A stretch of DNA of 64,000 nt from Microbacterium sp. LWH11-1.2 (GTDB lineage: Bacteria > Actinomycetota > Actinomycetes > Actinomycetales > Microbacteriaceae). The translations under genes and the position numbers were made by a program. Below, piece after piece: positions 43,753 through 52,897 of the stretch. The stretch's first letter is position 1. The number at the start of each line of letters is the position of its first letter. A model generated the notes under the pieces. The model made no database searches. It was given only the letters and a program-made list of their open reading frames with translations, and was not told the origin of the DNA. The DNA is taken from contig NZ_CP151636.1 of NCBI RefSeq assembly GCF_038397745.1, positions 3,844,001-3,908,000 of the forward strand, read 5' to 3'.

Positions 43753-44783
43753 CCATCGCCCACGACGACGTGCACACGGAGACCGCCGTGCCGCCCCGCG
43801 AGGTGACGACCATGAGCATGGCCGCCGCCCTCAACCGAGCTCTCGCCGACGCGATCGAGTCCGACCCCGAGGTGGTCGTCTTCGGCGAGGACGTCGGCGC
43901 TCTCGGCGGCGTCTTCCGCATCACCGACGGGCTCACCGCGCGCTACGGCGAGGACCGGTGCTTCGACACGCCTCTCGCGGAGTCCGGCATCGTCGGCACC
44001 GCCGTCGGCATGGCCATGAACGGCATGCGTCCCGTGGTCGAGCTCCAGTTCGACGCGTTCGCCCTCCCCGCCTTCGAGCAGGTCGTGAGCCACGTCGCAA
44101 AGCTCGGCAACCGCACACGCGGAGGGATGCGGATGCCGCTGGTCATCCGCATCCCGTTCGGCGGAGGCATCGGCGGCGTGGAGCACCACTGCGACTCCTC
44201 GGAGGCGTACTACGCCCACACGCCGGGGCTCACCGTCGTGAGTCCCGCCACCCCGCAGGACGCCTACTCCCTGCTGCGTGCGGCGATCGCCTCCCCCGAC
44301 CCCGTGATCTTCCTCGAGCCCAAGAAGCTCTACTGGAGCAAGGGCGAGGTCGACACGTCGATCACGGCCGAGATCGGCACCGCGCGCATCGCCCGCGAGG
44401 GCACCGACGTGACCCTCCTCGCCTACGGCGCCTCTGTGGCGCTCGCCCTGGAGGCCGCCGAGGTCGCCGCCGCGGAGGGCCGGAGCGTGCAGGTCGTCGA
44501 CGTGCGCTCGCTCTCGCCCTTCGACGACGCGACCGTGACGGCCGCCGTGAAGTCGACGGGGCGTGCCGTGGTCATCGCCGAGGCACCAGGCTATGCGTCG
44601 GTCGCCTCGGAGATCCAGGCCCGCGTCTTCGAGCGGTGCTTCGAGTTCCTCGAGGCGCCCGTGCGCCGGGTCACCGGCTTCGACGTGCCCTACGCACCGC
44701 CGAAGCTCGAACACTGGTACCTGCCCGACGTCGACCGGGTTCTCGACGCGATCGACACGCTGCACTGGGACGAGGACGTATGA
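43749..44783 (+). CDS. 2-oxoacid dehydrogenase E1 beta subunit
   Basis: A 344-residue transketolase-like subunit that completes the E1 active site. Motifs are VVVFGEDVGALGGVFRIT, CFDTPLAESGIVGTAVGMAMNG, VVELQFDAFALPAFEQVVSHVAK and IFLEPKKLYW; the C-terminal domain has VVIAEAPGYASVASEI and VTGFDVPYAPPKLEHWYLP. Its ATG sits in ATGA with the alpha subunit stop. In branched-chain and pyruvate complexes the beta chain binds the E2 peripheral domain. Confidence 0.94.
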   Translation: MTIAHDDVHTETAVPPREVTTMSMAAALNRALADAIESDPEVVVFGEDVGALGGVFRITDGLTARYGEDRCFDTPLAESGIVGTAVGMAMNGMRPVVELQFDAFALPAFEQVVSHVAKLGNRTRGGMRMPLVIRIPFGGGIGGVEHHCDSSEAYYAHTPGLTVVSPATPQDAYSLLRAAIASPDPVIFLEPKKLYWSKGEVDTSITAEIGTARIAREGTDVTLLAYGASVALALEAAEVAAAEGRSVQVVDVRSLSPFDDATVTAAVKSTGRAVVIAEAPGYASVASEIQARVFERCFEFLEAPVRRVTGFDVPYAPPKLEHWYLPDVDRVLDAIDTLHWDEDV

Positions 44784-46198
44784 GCACCGAGCTGAAGAAC
44801 GGCACCGCGCAGGTCTTCCGTCTCCCCGACCTCGGCGAGGGACTGACCGAGGCCGGACTCGTGCAGTGGCTCGTCGCGGTCGGCGACACGATCGTCACCG
44901 ACCAGCCCATCGCCGAGGTCGAGACCGCGAAGAGCGTCGTCGAGCTGCCCTCGCCGTTCGCGGGTGTCGTGACCGCGCTGCACGGGGAGGCGGGTGACAC
45001 GATCGATGTGGGAGCCCCGGTCCTCGAGGTCGCGGGAGCCCCGGAGAGTCAGAACGCTGCGGGCGCTGCCGTGGAGCAGGAGGCCTACCGCGAGGAGGAG
45101 CGCGCCGGCTCCGGCAACGTGCTCATCGGCTACGGCACCACGGAGCGCGCCGGATCCGGTCGTCGTCGCCGCCCCGCCGCGGTGCGTGCGAAGACTCCCG
45201 CACATCTCGGAGAGACCTCCGTCTCCCGGACCGTCCCCGCGGAATCCTCCGAGAAGCCGACGATCGTCCGAGAAGCGGATGCCGCGCCGCGGCACCCCGT
45301 GGCGGTACGCTCTCCGCTCGTGCGGCGTCTCGCGCGTGATCTCGGCCTCGACGTGCACACGATCGCCGCGACCGGACCCGACGGCGCCGTGACGCGCGCC
45401 GACGTGCTCCGGGCCGCGGTGGACAGCGCCGTGGACGGCGCGGCCGCGCACCATCGCGAGACGAGCAGCGCAGCGGCTGTCACCGGGGAGACCGTCGACG
45501 GACTCGCGGTCCGGACGCGGGAGCGGATGTCGCCGTTGCGCAAGGCCGTCAGCGCCAAGCTCAGCCGCAGCAGGGCGGAGATCCCGGAGGCGACGGTCTG
45601 GGTCGACGTCGACGCCACCGCCCTCTGGGACCTCCGCGCGCAGATGGCGCCCGAGGGCGGCAGGGCACCGTCGGTCACCGCCCTTCTCGCCCGCTTCGTG
45701 CTCCTCGCCCTCGAGGACTTCCCGATCCTCGCGTCGCGTCTCAGCGAGGACGCCGGCGAGCTGATCTCCTTCGACGGGGTGAACCTCGGCGTCGCCGCCG
45801 ACACCGAGCGCGGGCTGATGGTCCCGGTGATCCCGGGCGCTCACAGCCTCACGGTCGAGCAACTCGACGTGGCTCTGCGCGAACTCGCCACCTCGGCCAG
45901 GGCCGGATCGCTGCCGCCGGAGCGCCTCCGCGGATCGACGTTCACCCTCAACAACTACGGCGGGCTCGGCGTCGACGGGTCTGCCGCGATCATCAACCAT
46001 CCGGATGTCGCCATCCTCGGCATCGGCCGCATCATCGAGCGCCCCTGGGTCGTGGACGGCGAGATCGTGGTGCGGCGCATCGCCCAGCTCTCGCTCGTGT
46101 TCGACCACCGCGTCTGCGACGGCGGGTACGCGGCCGGCTTCCTCCGGCGCGTGACCGAGCTCATCGAGCATCCGCTGCGCGCCTTCGGGAGGGTCTGA
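44780..46198 (+). CDS. 2-oxoacid dehydrogenase E2 acyltransferase
   Basis: A 472-residue dihydrolipoyl acyltransferase. Domain order: one lipoyl domain (residues about 10-85; Lys in EVETAKSVV), an Ala/Arg/Glu-rich linker, a peripheral-subunit-binding domain (RSPLVRRLARDLGLDVHTIAATGPDGAVTRADV) and the catalytic core ending in LVFDHRVCDGGYAAGFLRRV (His and Asp). A single lipoyl domain is as in branched-chain E2. No E3 gene is in the window, so the housekeeping dihydrolipoyl dehydrogenase presumably serves it. Overlaps E1 beta by four bases and the thiolase by one. Confidence 0.94.
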   Translation: MSTELKNGTAQVFRLPDLGEGLTEAGLVQWLVAVGDTIVTDQPIAEVETAKSVVELPSPFAGVVTALHGEAGDTIDVGAPVLEVAGAPESQNAAGAAVEQEAYREEERAGSGNVLIGYGTTERAGSGRRRRPAAVRAKTPAHLGETSVSRTVPAESSEKPTIVREADAAPRHPVAVRSPLVRRLARDLGLDVHTIAATGPDGAVTRADVLRAAVDSAVDGAAAHHRETSSAAAVTGETVDGLAVRTRERMSPLRKAVSAKLSRSRAEIPEATVWVDVDATALWDLRAQMAPEGGRAPSVTALLARFVLLALEDFPILASRLSEDAGELISFDGVNLGVAADTERGLMVPVIPGAHSLTVEQLDVALRELATSARAGSLPPERLRGSTFTLNNYGGLGVDGSAAIINHPDVAILGIGRIIERPWVVDGEIVVRRIAQLSLVFDHRVCDGGYAAGFLRRVTELIEHPLRAFGRV

Positions 46199-47385
46199 TG
46201 ACGGAGGCGTTCCTCGTCGGCGGTGTCCGCACACCGGTCGGACGCTACGGCGGAGCCCTCGCCGGGGTGCGACCCGACGACCTCGCCGCTCTCGTCGTGC
46301 GCGAGGCGGTCGTCAGGGCCGGAATCCCGGATGCCGCGATCGACGAGGTCATCCTGGGAGCGGCGAACCAGGCGGGCGAGGACAACCGGAATGTCGCGCG
46401 CATGGCCGTGCTGCTCGCGGGACTCCCCGACAGCATCCCCGGCATCACCGTGAACCGGCTCTGCGCATCCGGGATGTCGGCGATCGCGATGGCCGCACAG
46501 GCGATCCGTGCCGGCGACGCCGACCTCATCGTCGCGGGTGGTGTCGAATCCATGACCCGGGCGCCGTGGGTGCAGGCGAAACCCGAGCGCGCGTGGGCGA
46601 AGCCCGGTGAGGCGTTCGACTCCTCGATCGGCTGGCGCTTCACGAACCCCCGTCTGGCCGCGCGTGACAAGGCGACGTTCTCGATGCCCGAGACCGCCGA
46701 GGAGGTGGCGCGCCGCGACGGCATCACCCGTGCGGATGCCGACGCCTTCGCCCTCCGCAGTCAGCAGCGCGCCGCCGCCGCGATCGACGCCGGTCGCTTC
46801 GCCGCCGAGATCGTCGCGGTGCCCACGCGGTCCGGCGATGTCACGGTCGACGAGGGCCCGCGTCGCGACACCAGCCTGGAGGCCCTGGCCGGGCTCCGAC
46901 CGGTCGTCGCCGGAGGCGAGGTGGTCACCGCCGGGAACTCCAGCTCGCTCAACGACGGCTCCTCCGCGATCGTGGTCGCGAGCGCCGACGCCGTGCGACG
47001 CTATGGACTCGTGCCGCGCGCCCGCATCATCGCAGCGACCTCGGCGGCCCTCGCCCCCGAGATCATGGGCCTCGGACCGGTACCGGCCACCGAGAAGGCG
47101 CTCCAGCGCGCCGGACTCGAGATCTCCGACATCGGGGCCGTCGAACTGAACGAGGCCTTCGCCACCCAGTCGCTCGCGTCGATGCGCCGACTCGGCCTGG
47201 ACCCCGAGATCGTCAACCGGAACGGCGGCGCGATCGCCCTGGGGCACCCCCTCGGCTCGAGCGGATGCCGTCTCGTCGTGACGCTGCTCGGGCGCCTGGA
47301 GCGAGAAGGCGTCGAACGCGGCCTCGCCACGATGTGCGTCGGCGTGGGCCAGGGCTCCGCGATGATCGTGGAGCGCGTCTCATGA
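46198..47385 (+). CDS. Thiolase (acetyl-CoA acyltransferase)
   Basis: A 395-residue thiolase cleaving 3-oxoacyl-CoA. The acyl-accepting Cys is in TVNRLCASGMSA, the His in ELNEAFATQS is conserved with GHPLGSSGCRL and the second Cys in TMCVGVGQG. The gene starts in TGATG, sharing one base with the E2 stop. By context it could be the 3-oxoadipyl-CoA/3-oxo-5,6-dehydrosuberyl-CoA thiolase of phenylacetate breakdown (PaaJ), or a general beta-oxidation enzyme serving the E2 product. Confidence 0.92.
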   Translation: MTEAFLVGGVRTPVGRYGGALAGVRPDDLAALVVREAVVRAGIPDAAIDEVILGAANQAGEDNRNVARMAVLLAGLPDSIPGITVNRLCASGMSAIAMAAQAIRAGDADLIVAGGVESMTRAPWVQAKPERAWAKPGEAFDSSIGWRFTNPRLAARDKATFSMPETAEEVARRDGITRADADAFALRSQQRAAAAIDAGRFAAEIVAVPTRSGDVTVDEGPRRDTSLEALAGLRPVVAGGEVVTAGNSSSLNDGSSAIVVASADAVRRYGLVPRARIIAATSAALAPEIMGLGPVPATEKALQRAGLEISDIGAVELNEAFATQSLASMRRLGLDPEIVNRNGGAIALGHPLGSSGCRLVVTLLGRLEREGVERGLATMCVGVGQGSAMIVERVS

Positions 47386-48116
47386 CGCTGCAGGTCGAGG
47401 CGCGACCCGACCGCGTCATCGCCGTGCTGGATCGTCCGGAGAAGCGCAACGCGATCGACCAGGAGACCATCGACGCGCTGCACGACCTGTGCGCGTCGCT
47501 CGAGGAGCACCCGCGCACGCTCATCCTCACCGGCGCCGACGGCGTCTTCGCCGCCGGCGCCGACATCGCCCAGCTGCGCGAGCGCACGGCCGACGACGCC
47601 CGCCGCGGGATCAACGCGACCGCGTTCATCCGCATCAGGGAACTGCCGATGCCGGTGATCGCCGCGATCGACGGCTATGCGCTGGGCGGCGGCGCCGAAC
47701 TCGCCTACGCCGCCGACATCCGCATCGGCACGCCCGCGCTGCGGATCGGGAATCCGGAGACGGGGCTCGGGATCATGGCCGCGGCCGGCGCCACCTGGCG
47801 GCTGCCCGAGATCATCGGCGAGGCCAGGGCGAGCGAACTGCTCCTGACAGGTCGCACACTCGACGCCGAAGAGGCGCTCGCCTGGGGGCTCGTCTCGGCC
47901 CTGCACCCGGCCGAGGACCTGCTCGGCGCGGCGCACGCCCTCGCCGATCGGATCGCCGCGAACGACCCGCTCGCGACCCAGCACACCAAGCGGGCTCTGC
48001 GGACGCCGCGCGCCGAGCACCCCGCGATCGAGTTCGCGCTGCAGGCCGAGCTTTTCGAGTCCCCGGCGAAGCACCGTCGGATGACGGAGTTCCTCGAGAG
48101 GCGGGCACGTCGATGA
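47382..48116 (+). CDS. Enoyl-CoA hydratase/isomerase (PaaF/PaaG-type)
   Basis: A 244-residue crotonase-fold enzyme. The oxyanion loops are FAAGADIAQL and GYALGGGAELAYAADIRI, and the acid region is NPETGLGIMAAAGATWRLPEIIG; this form has Glu/Gly in the usual hydratase positions. The start at MTLQVEARPDR shares ATGA with the thiolase stop. In the paa pathway one crotonase isomerises the ring epoxide to the oxepin (PaaG) and another hydrates enoyl-CoA (PaaF); only one is present here. Confidence 0.9.
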   Translation: MTLQVEARPDRVIAVLDRPEKRNAIDQETIDALHDLCASLEEHPRTLILTGADGVFAAGADIAQLRERTADDARRGINATAFIRIRELPMPVIAAIDGYALGGGAELAYAADIRIGTPALRIGNPETGLGIMAAAGATWRLPEIIGEARASELLLTGRTLDAEEALAWGLVSALHPAEDLLGAAHALADRIAANDPLATQHTKRALRTPRAEHPAIEFALQAELFESPAKHRRMTEFLERRARR

Positions 48117-48979
48117 GCGGGATCGACGCACCGGCACACGTCGGAGTCCTCGGCGGAGGGCGCATGGGCGCCGGGATCGCCCATGCCTTCCTGCTCGCCG
48201 GATCCCGCGTGAGCGTGGTGGAGCGCGACAGCGCCAGTGCCGACGCCGCCGCCGAGCGCGTGCACGACAGCATCCGGCGCTCGGTCGACCGCGACCCGCT
48301 GCTCGACGGATCCGCTCTCCGCGCCCGCCTCGACTGCGGCACCGAGATCGCCGAGTTCTCGGCGTGCGCGCTGGTCGTGGAAGCCGTTCCGGAGGACCGG
48401 GCGCTCAAGGAGGAGGCGCTGAGTCGCGCCGAGGGGGCGATGCACGACGGCGCGATCCTCGCCTCGAACACCTCCTCGATCTCGATCGACGACCTCGCCA
48501 CGGACCGCGCCCGTCCCGAGACCTTCCTCGGGCTGCACTTCTTCAATCCGGTGCCGGCGTCCGCCCTCGTGGAGATCGTCCGCGGCTCGGCCACGCGGAC
48601 CGACGTCGTCGAGACCGCTCGCACCTGGGTGCAGACGCTGGGCAAGTCGCCGATCGTGGTGCGCGACTCCCCCGGCTTCGCCTCCTCACGGCTCGGCGTC
48701 ATGCTCGGCCTCGAGGCGATCCGGATGCTGGAGGAGGGCGTCGCGAGCGCCGCCGACATCGACGCGGCGATGGCCCTCGGCTACCGGCATCCGACCGGCC
48801 CCCTGCGCACGACCGACATCGTCGGACTCGACGTGCGACTCGGGATCGCCGAGGAGCTCGCCGCGACGCTGGGCCCGCGCTTCGAACCGCCCGCGCTGCT
48901 GCGCGCGATGGTCGCCGACGGAAAGCTGGGCCGCAAGAGCGGCGAGGGCTTCTACAGATGGAACGAGGAGACGCGATGA
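48113..48979 (+). CDS. 3-hydroxyacyl-CoA dehydrogenase (PaaH-type)
   Basis: A 288-residue NAD-dependent dehydrogenase. The Rossmann motif is VGVLGGGRMGAGIAHAFLLAGSRVSVVER, the catalytic His lies in LGLHFFNPVPASALVEIVRG, and RDSPGFASSRLGVMLGLEAIRMLEEG begins the C-terminal domain with PTGPLRTTDIVGLDVRLGIAE. It overlaps both neighbours by four bases. It probably oxidises the 3-hydroxyadipyl-CoA made after ring opening. Confidence 0.92.
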   Translation: MSGIDAPAHVGVLGGGRMGAGIAHAFLLAGSRVSVVERDSASADAAAERVHDSIRRSVDRDPLLDGSALRARLDCGTEIAEFSACALVVEAVPEDRALKEEALSRAEGAMHDGAILASNTSSISIDDLATDRARPETFLGLHFFNPVPASALVEIVRGSATRTDVVETARTWVQTLGKSPIVVRDSPGFASSRLGVMLGLEAIRMLEEGVASAADIDAAMALGYRHPTGPLRTTDIVGLDVRLGIAEELAATLGPRFEPPALLRAMVADGKLGRKSGEGFYRWNEETR

Positions 48980-51069
48980 CCGACCACCTTCCGAGCTACG
49001 TCGAGGGATCCTGGTGGACGCCCCTCCGACAGGCTCAGGGACCCGTCGCCGGAACCGACGTGCGCGATGCGTCGACGGGCGAGATCGTGACCCGCGTGAG
49101 CACCGAGGGACTGGATCTCGCGGCGGCTCTCGAGCACGCCCGCACGGTCGGCCAGGCGAGCCTGGGCGCTCTCACGTTCCACCAGCGCGCCGTGCTGCTG
49201 AAGCAGTTCGCGCTCGCGCTGACCGAGCGCAAGGACGAGCTGTACGCGCTGTCCGCTCGCACGGGTGCCACCCGGACGGACTCCTGGGTCGACATCGACG
49301 GCGGGATCGGGGTCCTGTTCTCCTACTCGGGCAAGGGTCGCCGCGAGCTGCCGAACAGCACCGTGCACGTCGACGGCCCGGTCGAGCCGCTCTCGAAGGA
49401 CGGCTCGTTCCTCGGTCGCCACGTCTACACGACCCTGCCGGGCGTCGCGGTGCAGATCAACGCCTTCAACTTCCCGGTGTGGGGGTCGCTCGAGAAGCTC
49501 GCCCCGGCCTTCCTCGCCGGCATGCCGACGCTGGTGAAGCCGGCGACGCCGACCGGGTACCTGGCCGAGGCGATGGTGCGGATCCTCGTCGAGTCCGGAC
49601 TCCTGCCCGCGGGCTCGTTGCAGCTGGTCAGCGGCAGCGTCCCGACCCTGTTCGATCACCTGCGCCTCGGCGACATCGTCGGATTCACCGGCAGCGCATC
49701 GACGGCGGAGAGCCTCAAAGCGCACCCGGCCGTGCAGACGGGCGGTGTGCGGTTCACCGCCGAGACCGACTCGATCAATGCCTCGGTGCTCGGCACGGAC
49801 GCCGTGGCCGGCACTGCGGAGTTCGACGCCTACGTGCGCCAGCTCGTGACGGAGATGACGACCAAGGCCGGTCAGAAGTGCACGGCGATCCGCCGGGCGA
49901 TCGTGCCGACGGAGACCGCGGATGCCGTGATCGCGGCGGTCCAGGCTCGGATCGCCGAGAAGACGGTGCTGGGTGACCCGCGAGCCGACGGCGTCACGAT
50001 GGGCCCGCTCGCCTCGCTCGCCCAGCGTGACGAGGTTCTGCGCCAGGTGAAGGTGCTGCAGGACGCCGGCGGGCGGCTCGTCGTCGGATCGACCGAGACT
50101 CCCGAGGTGCGTCTCGCCGACGGGACCACCGGTGCGGCGGCGGACGGCGCCTTCGTCTCCCCCGTCCTGCTGCGCTTCGACGATCCCGGGACCGATGCCG
50201 TGCACAGCGTGGAGGCCTTCGGCCCGGTGGCGTCGCTCCTGACCTACGACACGACGGCCGAGGCGGCGGCGCTCGTCGGACGGGGCGGCGGCTCGCTGGT
50301 CACCAGCATCGCGACGCACGATCCCGTGCAGGCCGTCGACCTCGCCACGCGCATCGCCCCCTTCAACGGCCGCATGCTGCTGCTCGACCGCGATGACGCC
50401 CGCTCGTCGACCGGTCACGGCTCGCCGCTCCCCAACCTCGTGCACGGTGGCCCGGGGCGGGCGGGCGGCGGCGAGGAGCTCGGCGGCATCCGCGCCGTCC
50501 TGCATCACATGCAGCGGACGGCCGTGCAGGGCTCGCCGCAGATGCTCACCGCGCTCACCGGCATCTGGCACGCCGGCGCCACTTCCCGCAGCGAGGGCCG
50601 GCATCCGTTCCGCAAATCGCTGGCCGAGCTGCGCATCGGCGATCAGGTCGTCTCGGCGTCGCGCGAGGTGACGCTGGCCGACATCGAGACCTTCGCGCGG
50701 TTCACGGGCGACACGTTCTACGCGCACATGGACGAGGATGCCGCGGCCGCCAACCCGTTCTTCCCCGGACGCGTCGCCCATGGGTATCTGCTCGTCTCCT
50801 GGGCGGCCGGGCTCTTCGTCGACCCGGAACCCGGTCCCGTGCTCGCGAACTACGGGCTGGAGAACCTGCGGTTCCTGACCCCGGTGTCTCCGGGAGATGA
50901 GATCCGGGTCGAGCTCACCGCGAAGCAGATCACTCCCCGCGAGACCGACGAGTACGGCGAGGTGCGCTGGGACGCGGTCATCCGCAACCAGGCCGACGAG
51001 ACGGTGGCCACCTACGACGTGCTGACGCTCGTCAGCAAGGAGCCCGCTCCGGCGGCGGTCCCGGTATGA
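48976..51069 (+). CDS. paaZ: Bifunctional oxepin-CoA hydrolase/semialdehyde dehydrogenase
   Basis: A 697-residue two-domain enzyme opening the oxepin-CoA ring and oxidising the resulting semialdehyde. The N-terminal aldehyde dehydrogenase domain (about 1-530) has INAFNFPVWGSLEKLAPAF, FTGSASTAESL, Glu in TAETDSINAS and the catalytic Cys in KAGQKCTAIRR. The C-terminal MaoC-type hydratase (about 550-697) has FARFTGDTFYAHMDEDAAAANPFFPGRVAHGYL with Asp and His. Residues 16-23 (PLRQAQGP) come from an in-frame interspersed repeat. ATG overlaps the dehydrogenase stop. Confidence 0.95.
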   Translation: MTDHLPSYVEGSWWTPLRQAQGPVAGTDVRDASTGEIVTRVSTEGLDLAAALEHARTVGQASLGALTFHQRAVLLKQFALALTERKDELYALSARTGATRTDSWVDIDGGIGVLFSYSGKGRRELPNSTVHVDGPVEPLSKDGSFLGRHVYTTLPGVAVQINAFNFPVWGSLEKLAPAFLAGMPTLVKPATPTGYLAEAMVRILVESGLLPAGSLQLVSGSVPTLFDHLRLGDIVGFTGSASTAESLKAHPAVQTGGVRFTAETDSINASVLGTDAVAGTAEFDAYVRQLVTEMTTKAGQKCTAIRRAIVPTETADAVIAAVQARIAEKTVLGDPRADGVTMGPLASLAQRDEVLRQVKVLQDAGGRLVVGSTETPEVRLADGTTGAAADGAFVSPVLLRFDDPGTDAVHSVEAFGPVASLLTYDTTAEAAALVGRGGGSLVTSIATHDPVQAVDLATRIAPFNGRMLLLDRDDARSSTGHGSPLPNLVHGGPGRAGGGEELGGIRAVLHHMQRTAVQGSPQMLTALTGIWHAGATSRSEGRHPFRKSLAELRIGDQVVSASREVTLADIETFARFTGDTFYAHMDEDAAAANPFFPGRVAHGYLLVSWAAGLFVDPEPGPVLANYGLENLRFLTPVSPGDEIRVELTAKQITPRETDEYGEVRWDAVIRNQADETVATYDVLTLVSKEPAPAAVPV
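49023..49043 (+). repeat. Short interspersed repeat inside paaZ
   Basis: TCCGACAGGCTCAGGGACC is a one-base variant of the interspersed element. It is translated as PLRQAQGP in the N-terminal segment, ahead of the conserved aldehyde dehydrogenase fold, where family members normally have only a short surface strand. Confidence 0.85.
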
Positions 51070-51455
51070 GGCCGATGATGCAGCGCGACCGGGCGTCTGC
51101 TGCGCTGGGCATGAGCGTGGACCGCGACGAACCGGGTGCCGCGGTCGTGTCGATGGTCGTGCGCGACGACATGCTGAACGGGTTCGCGATCACGCACGGC
51201 GGCCTCGTCTTCGCGCTCGCCGACACCGCGTTCGCCCTCGCGTGCAACGAGGACGAACGCGTGACCGTGGCGGCGGGCGCCGACATCACGTTCCTGAAGT
51301 CGACGCACGCCGGACAGACGCTGACCGCGACGGCGGTGCGCCGCGTCGTCAGCGGACGCACCGGCCTCTACGACGTCACGGTCACCGACGACACGGGTGA
51401 CGTGGTCGCGGAGTTCCGCGGCCGCTCGGTCACGACGAGCCGCCGGATCGACTGA
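51066..51455 (+). CDS. paaI: Hydroxyphenylacetyl-CoA thioesterase
   Basis: A 129-residue hotdog-fold thioesterase. NGFAITHGGLVFALADTAFALACN contains the catalytic Asp and the His-Gly-Gly motif of PaaI enzymes; GADITFLKSTHAGQTLTATA and a closing VAEFRGRSVTTSR complete the fold. PaaI releases CoA from dead-end intermediates of the phenylacetate route. The start shares ATGA with paaZ, and the gene ends the operon, seven bases from a convergent lipoprotein gene. Confidence 0.93.
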   Translation: MRPMMQRDRASAALGMSVDRDEPGAAVVSMVVRDDMLNGFAITHGGLVFALADTAFALACNEDERVTVAAGADITFLKSTHAGQTLTATAVRRVVSGRTGLYDVTVTDDTGDVVAEFRGRSVTTSRRID

Positions 51456-51462
51456 GCGTCCG

Positions 51463-52743
51463 TCACCCGAAGACGGGCTCGCGACGCGTCGTCGCGTCCT
51501 CCACGGTGATCCCGATGATGAGCGATCCGGCGTCGACGACGTCGCGGTCGGCGTGGAATCGGAACAGGCGCCCGTCCCGCGTCGCGACGTCGTACCAGTC
51601 GTCGCCCGACGAGGCGACGGTGACGGTGGTGCCACCGGGGTAGGCGGCGATCGCCTCGGCGACCGTGTCGCCCACCCGCACGTCGCCCCGGGCCGGGAGA
51701 ACCGCCCCCGACTGCGCGGCCTCGTCGAAGGTGCGGTCGTTGCCGACCGTGATCGACGTCACGACCGTGCCGCCCTCGTCCGGCTGGATCAGCATCGACG
51801 CGCTCGCGTCCTGGTTGACGACCCGCCACGGCCCCTGCTCGAAGGCGGGCTCGAGCGCCTGCGCCCCCGCCGCGGCCTTCACGGCGTCGTCGATCGGGTC
51901 CCCGAGACGGACGGGACCGACACCACCGACCGAGACCGCCCACTCGCTCCAGGGCGCGGAGGCATCGGAGGCGGGTTCCTCCTCCTCCGTCGGCGGGTTC
52001 GCCGTGAGCTCGTCGATCAACGCCGCGTGGGCGTCTTCCGCGCGCCACAGGAGCAGCTCGGCGATGGCCTCCCCGTCGATCACCGTGTCGCCGACGACGG
52101 GCTGCCAGATCTGCACGAGAACGTTGCCGACGGAGGCGACGGCGGAGAACGTGCGGGCTCCGCCCTCGATCTCGGGGAAGGTCAGGACGCCGGCGTACGC
52201 CTGCGCGTTCTCCGAGGCGTCCGGGAGCACGGCGTCGAAGCTCGCCTCGCCGTTGTAGTCGAAGGTGCCGCACTGCTCCGCCGCGGAGCGGAGCTGGTCC
52301 ATGCGCTTCGCCGCGTGGTCCTCATCGGCGAACTGCAGGACGGACAGGCTGCCGGCACCCCGCTGCGCGTCGTCCGGCACCTTCCACGAGACGGTGCGCG
52401 ACCCCACGGTCCACAACGATTGCTCGGCGAACAGCGCCGCGCAGATCGCGGGTTCCGGGCTCGGGCCGCCCCCGTCGGAGATCTGCTGCAGGACCGACGA
52501 CGACGCACCCACCTCGGTGCTTCCGGGCAGGAGCTCCGTGATCTCGTCGGGCGTGAGCAGCAGCATGTCGAGCTCGTCGCCCACGAAGACCGCCGGACCC
52601 GTGTACGGAGAGGCACCGGGCCCCTCCGTACCTGTGGGCTCCGGGCCCGTTCCCGGTTCCGGCGCGCACGCCGCGAGCAGAAGCAGAGAACCGGCGGCGA
52701 TGACCCCGACCGCCGTCGTCGTGAGTGAGCGTGAGCGCGACAT
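51463..52743 (-). CDS. Lipoprotein with sensor-type (PknH C-terminal-like) region
   Basis: A 426-residue exported lipoprotein (signal SLTTTAVGVIAAGSLLLLAAC, then a Pro/Gly/Glu linker). The following region, with DELDMLLLTPDEITELLPG, a Cys in AICAALF, SLWTVGSRTVSWK, QLRSAAEQCGTFDY and VGNVLVQIW, resembles the extracellular sensor domain at the C-terminus of mycobacterial PknH. A second segment (WAVSVGGVGPVRLGDPIDDAVKAAAG ... GDVRVGDTVAEAIAAYPGG) repeats a short R-LGD/VGD-T motif. The ATG follows GGAGGGTC. Convergent with paaI; no functional link is visible. Confidence 0.72.
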   Translation of the reverse strand: MSRSRSLTTTAVGVIAAGSLLLLAACAPEPGTGPEPTGTEGPGASPYTGPAVFVGDELDMLLLTPDEITELLPGSTEVGASSSVLQQISDGGGPSPEPAICAALFAEQSLWTVGSRTVSWKVPDDAQRGAGSLSVLQFADEDHAAKRMDQLRSAAEQCGTFDYNGEASFDAVLPDASENAQAYAGVLTFPEIEGGARTFSAVASVGNVLVQIWQPVVGDTVIDGEAIAELLLWRAEDAHAALIDELTANPPTEEEEPASDASAPWSEWAVSVGGVGPVRLGDPIDDAVKAAAGAQALEPAFEQGPWRVVNQDASASMLIQPDEGGTVVTSITVGNDRTFDEAAQSGAVLPARGDVRVGDTVAEAIAAYPGGTTVTVASSGDDWYDVATRDGRLFRFHADRDVVDAGSLIIGITVEDATTRREPVFG

Positions 52744-52897
52744 ATGACCCTCCGATGCAGAACCAAGCGTCGTCCGTCGACGCCCCCTGCGGCGAGCGTA
52801 GAGCCTGCGCGCGACGCGGCGGAGAATGACGACCCATGTCGAGATCAGAATGATAAGAAACGCATGCCGCTGTGCGCATACACCCGCGCCTCGGGGC

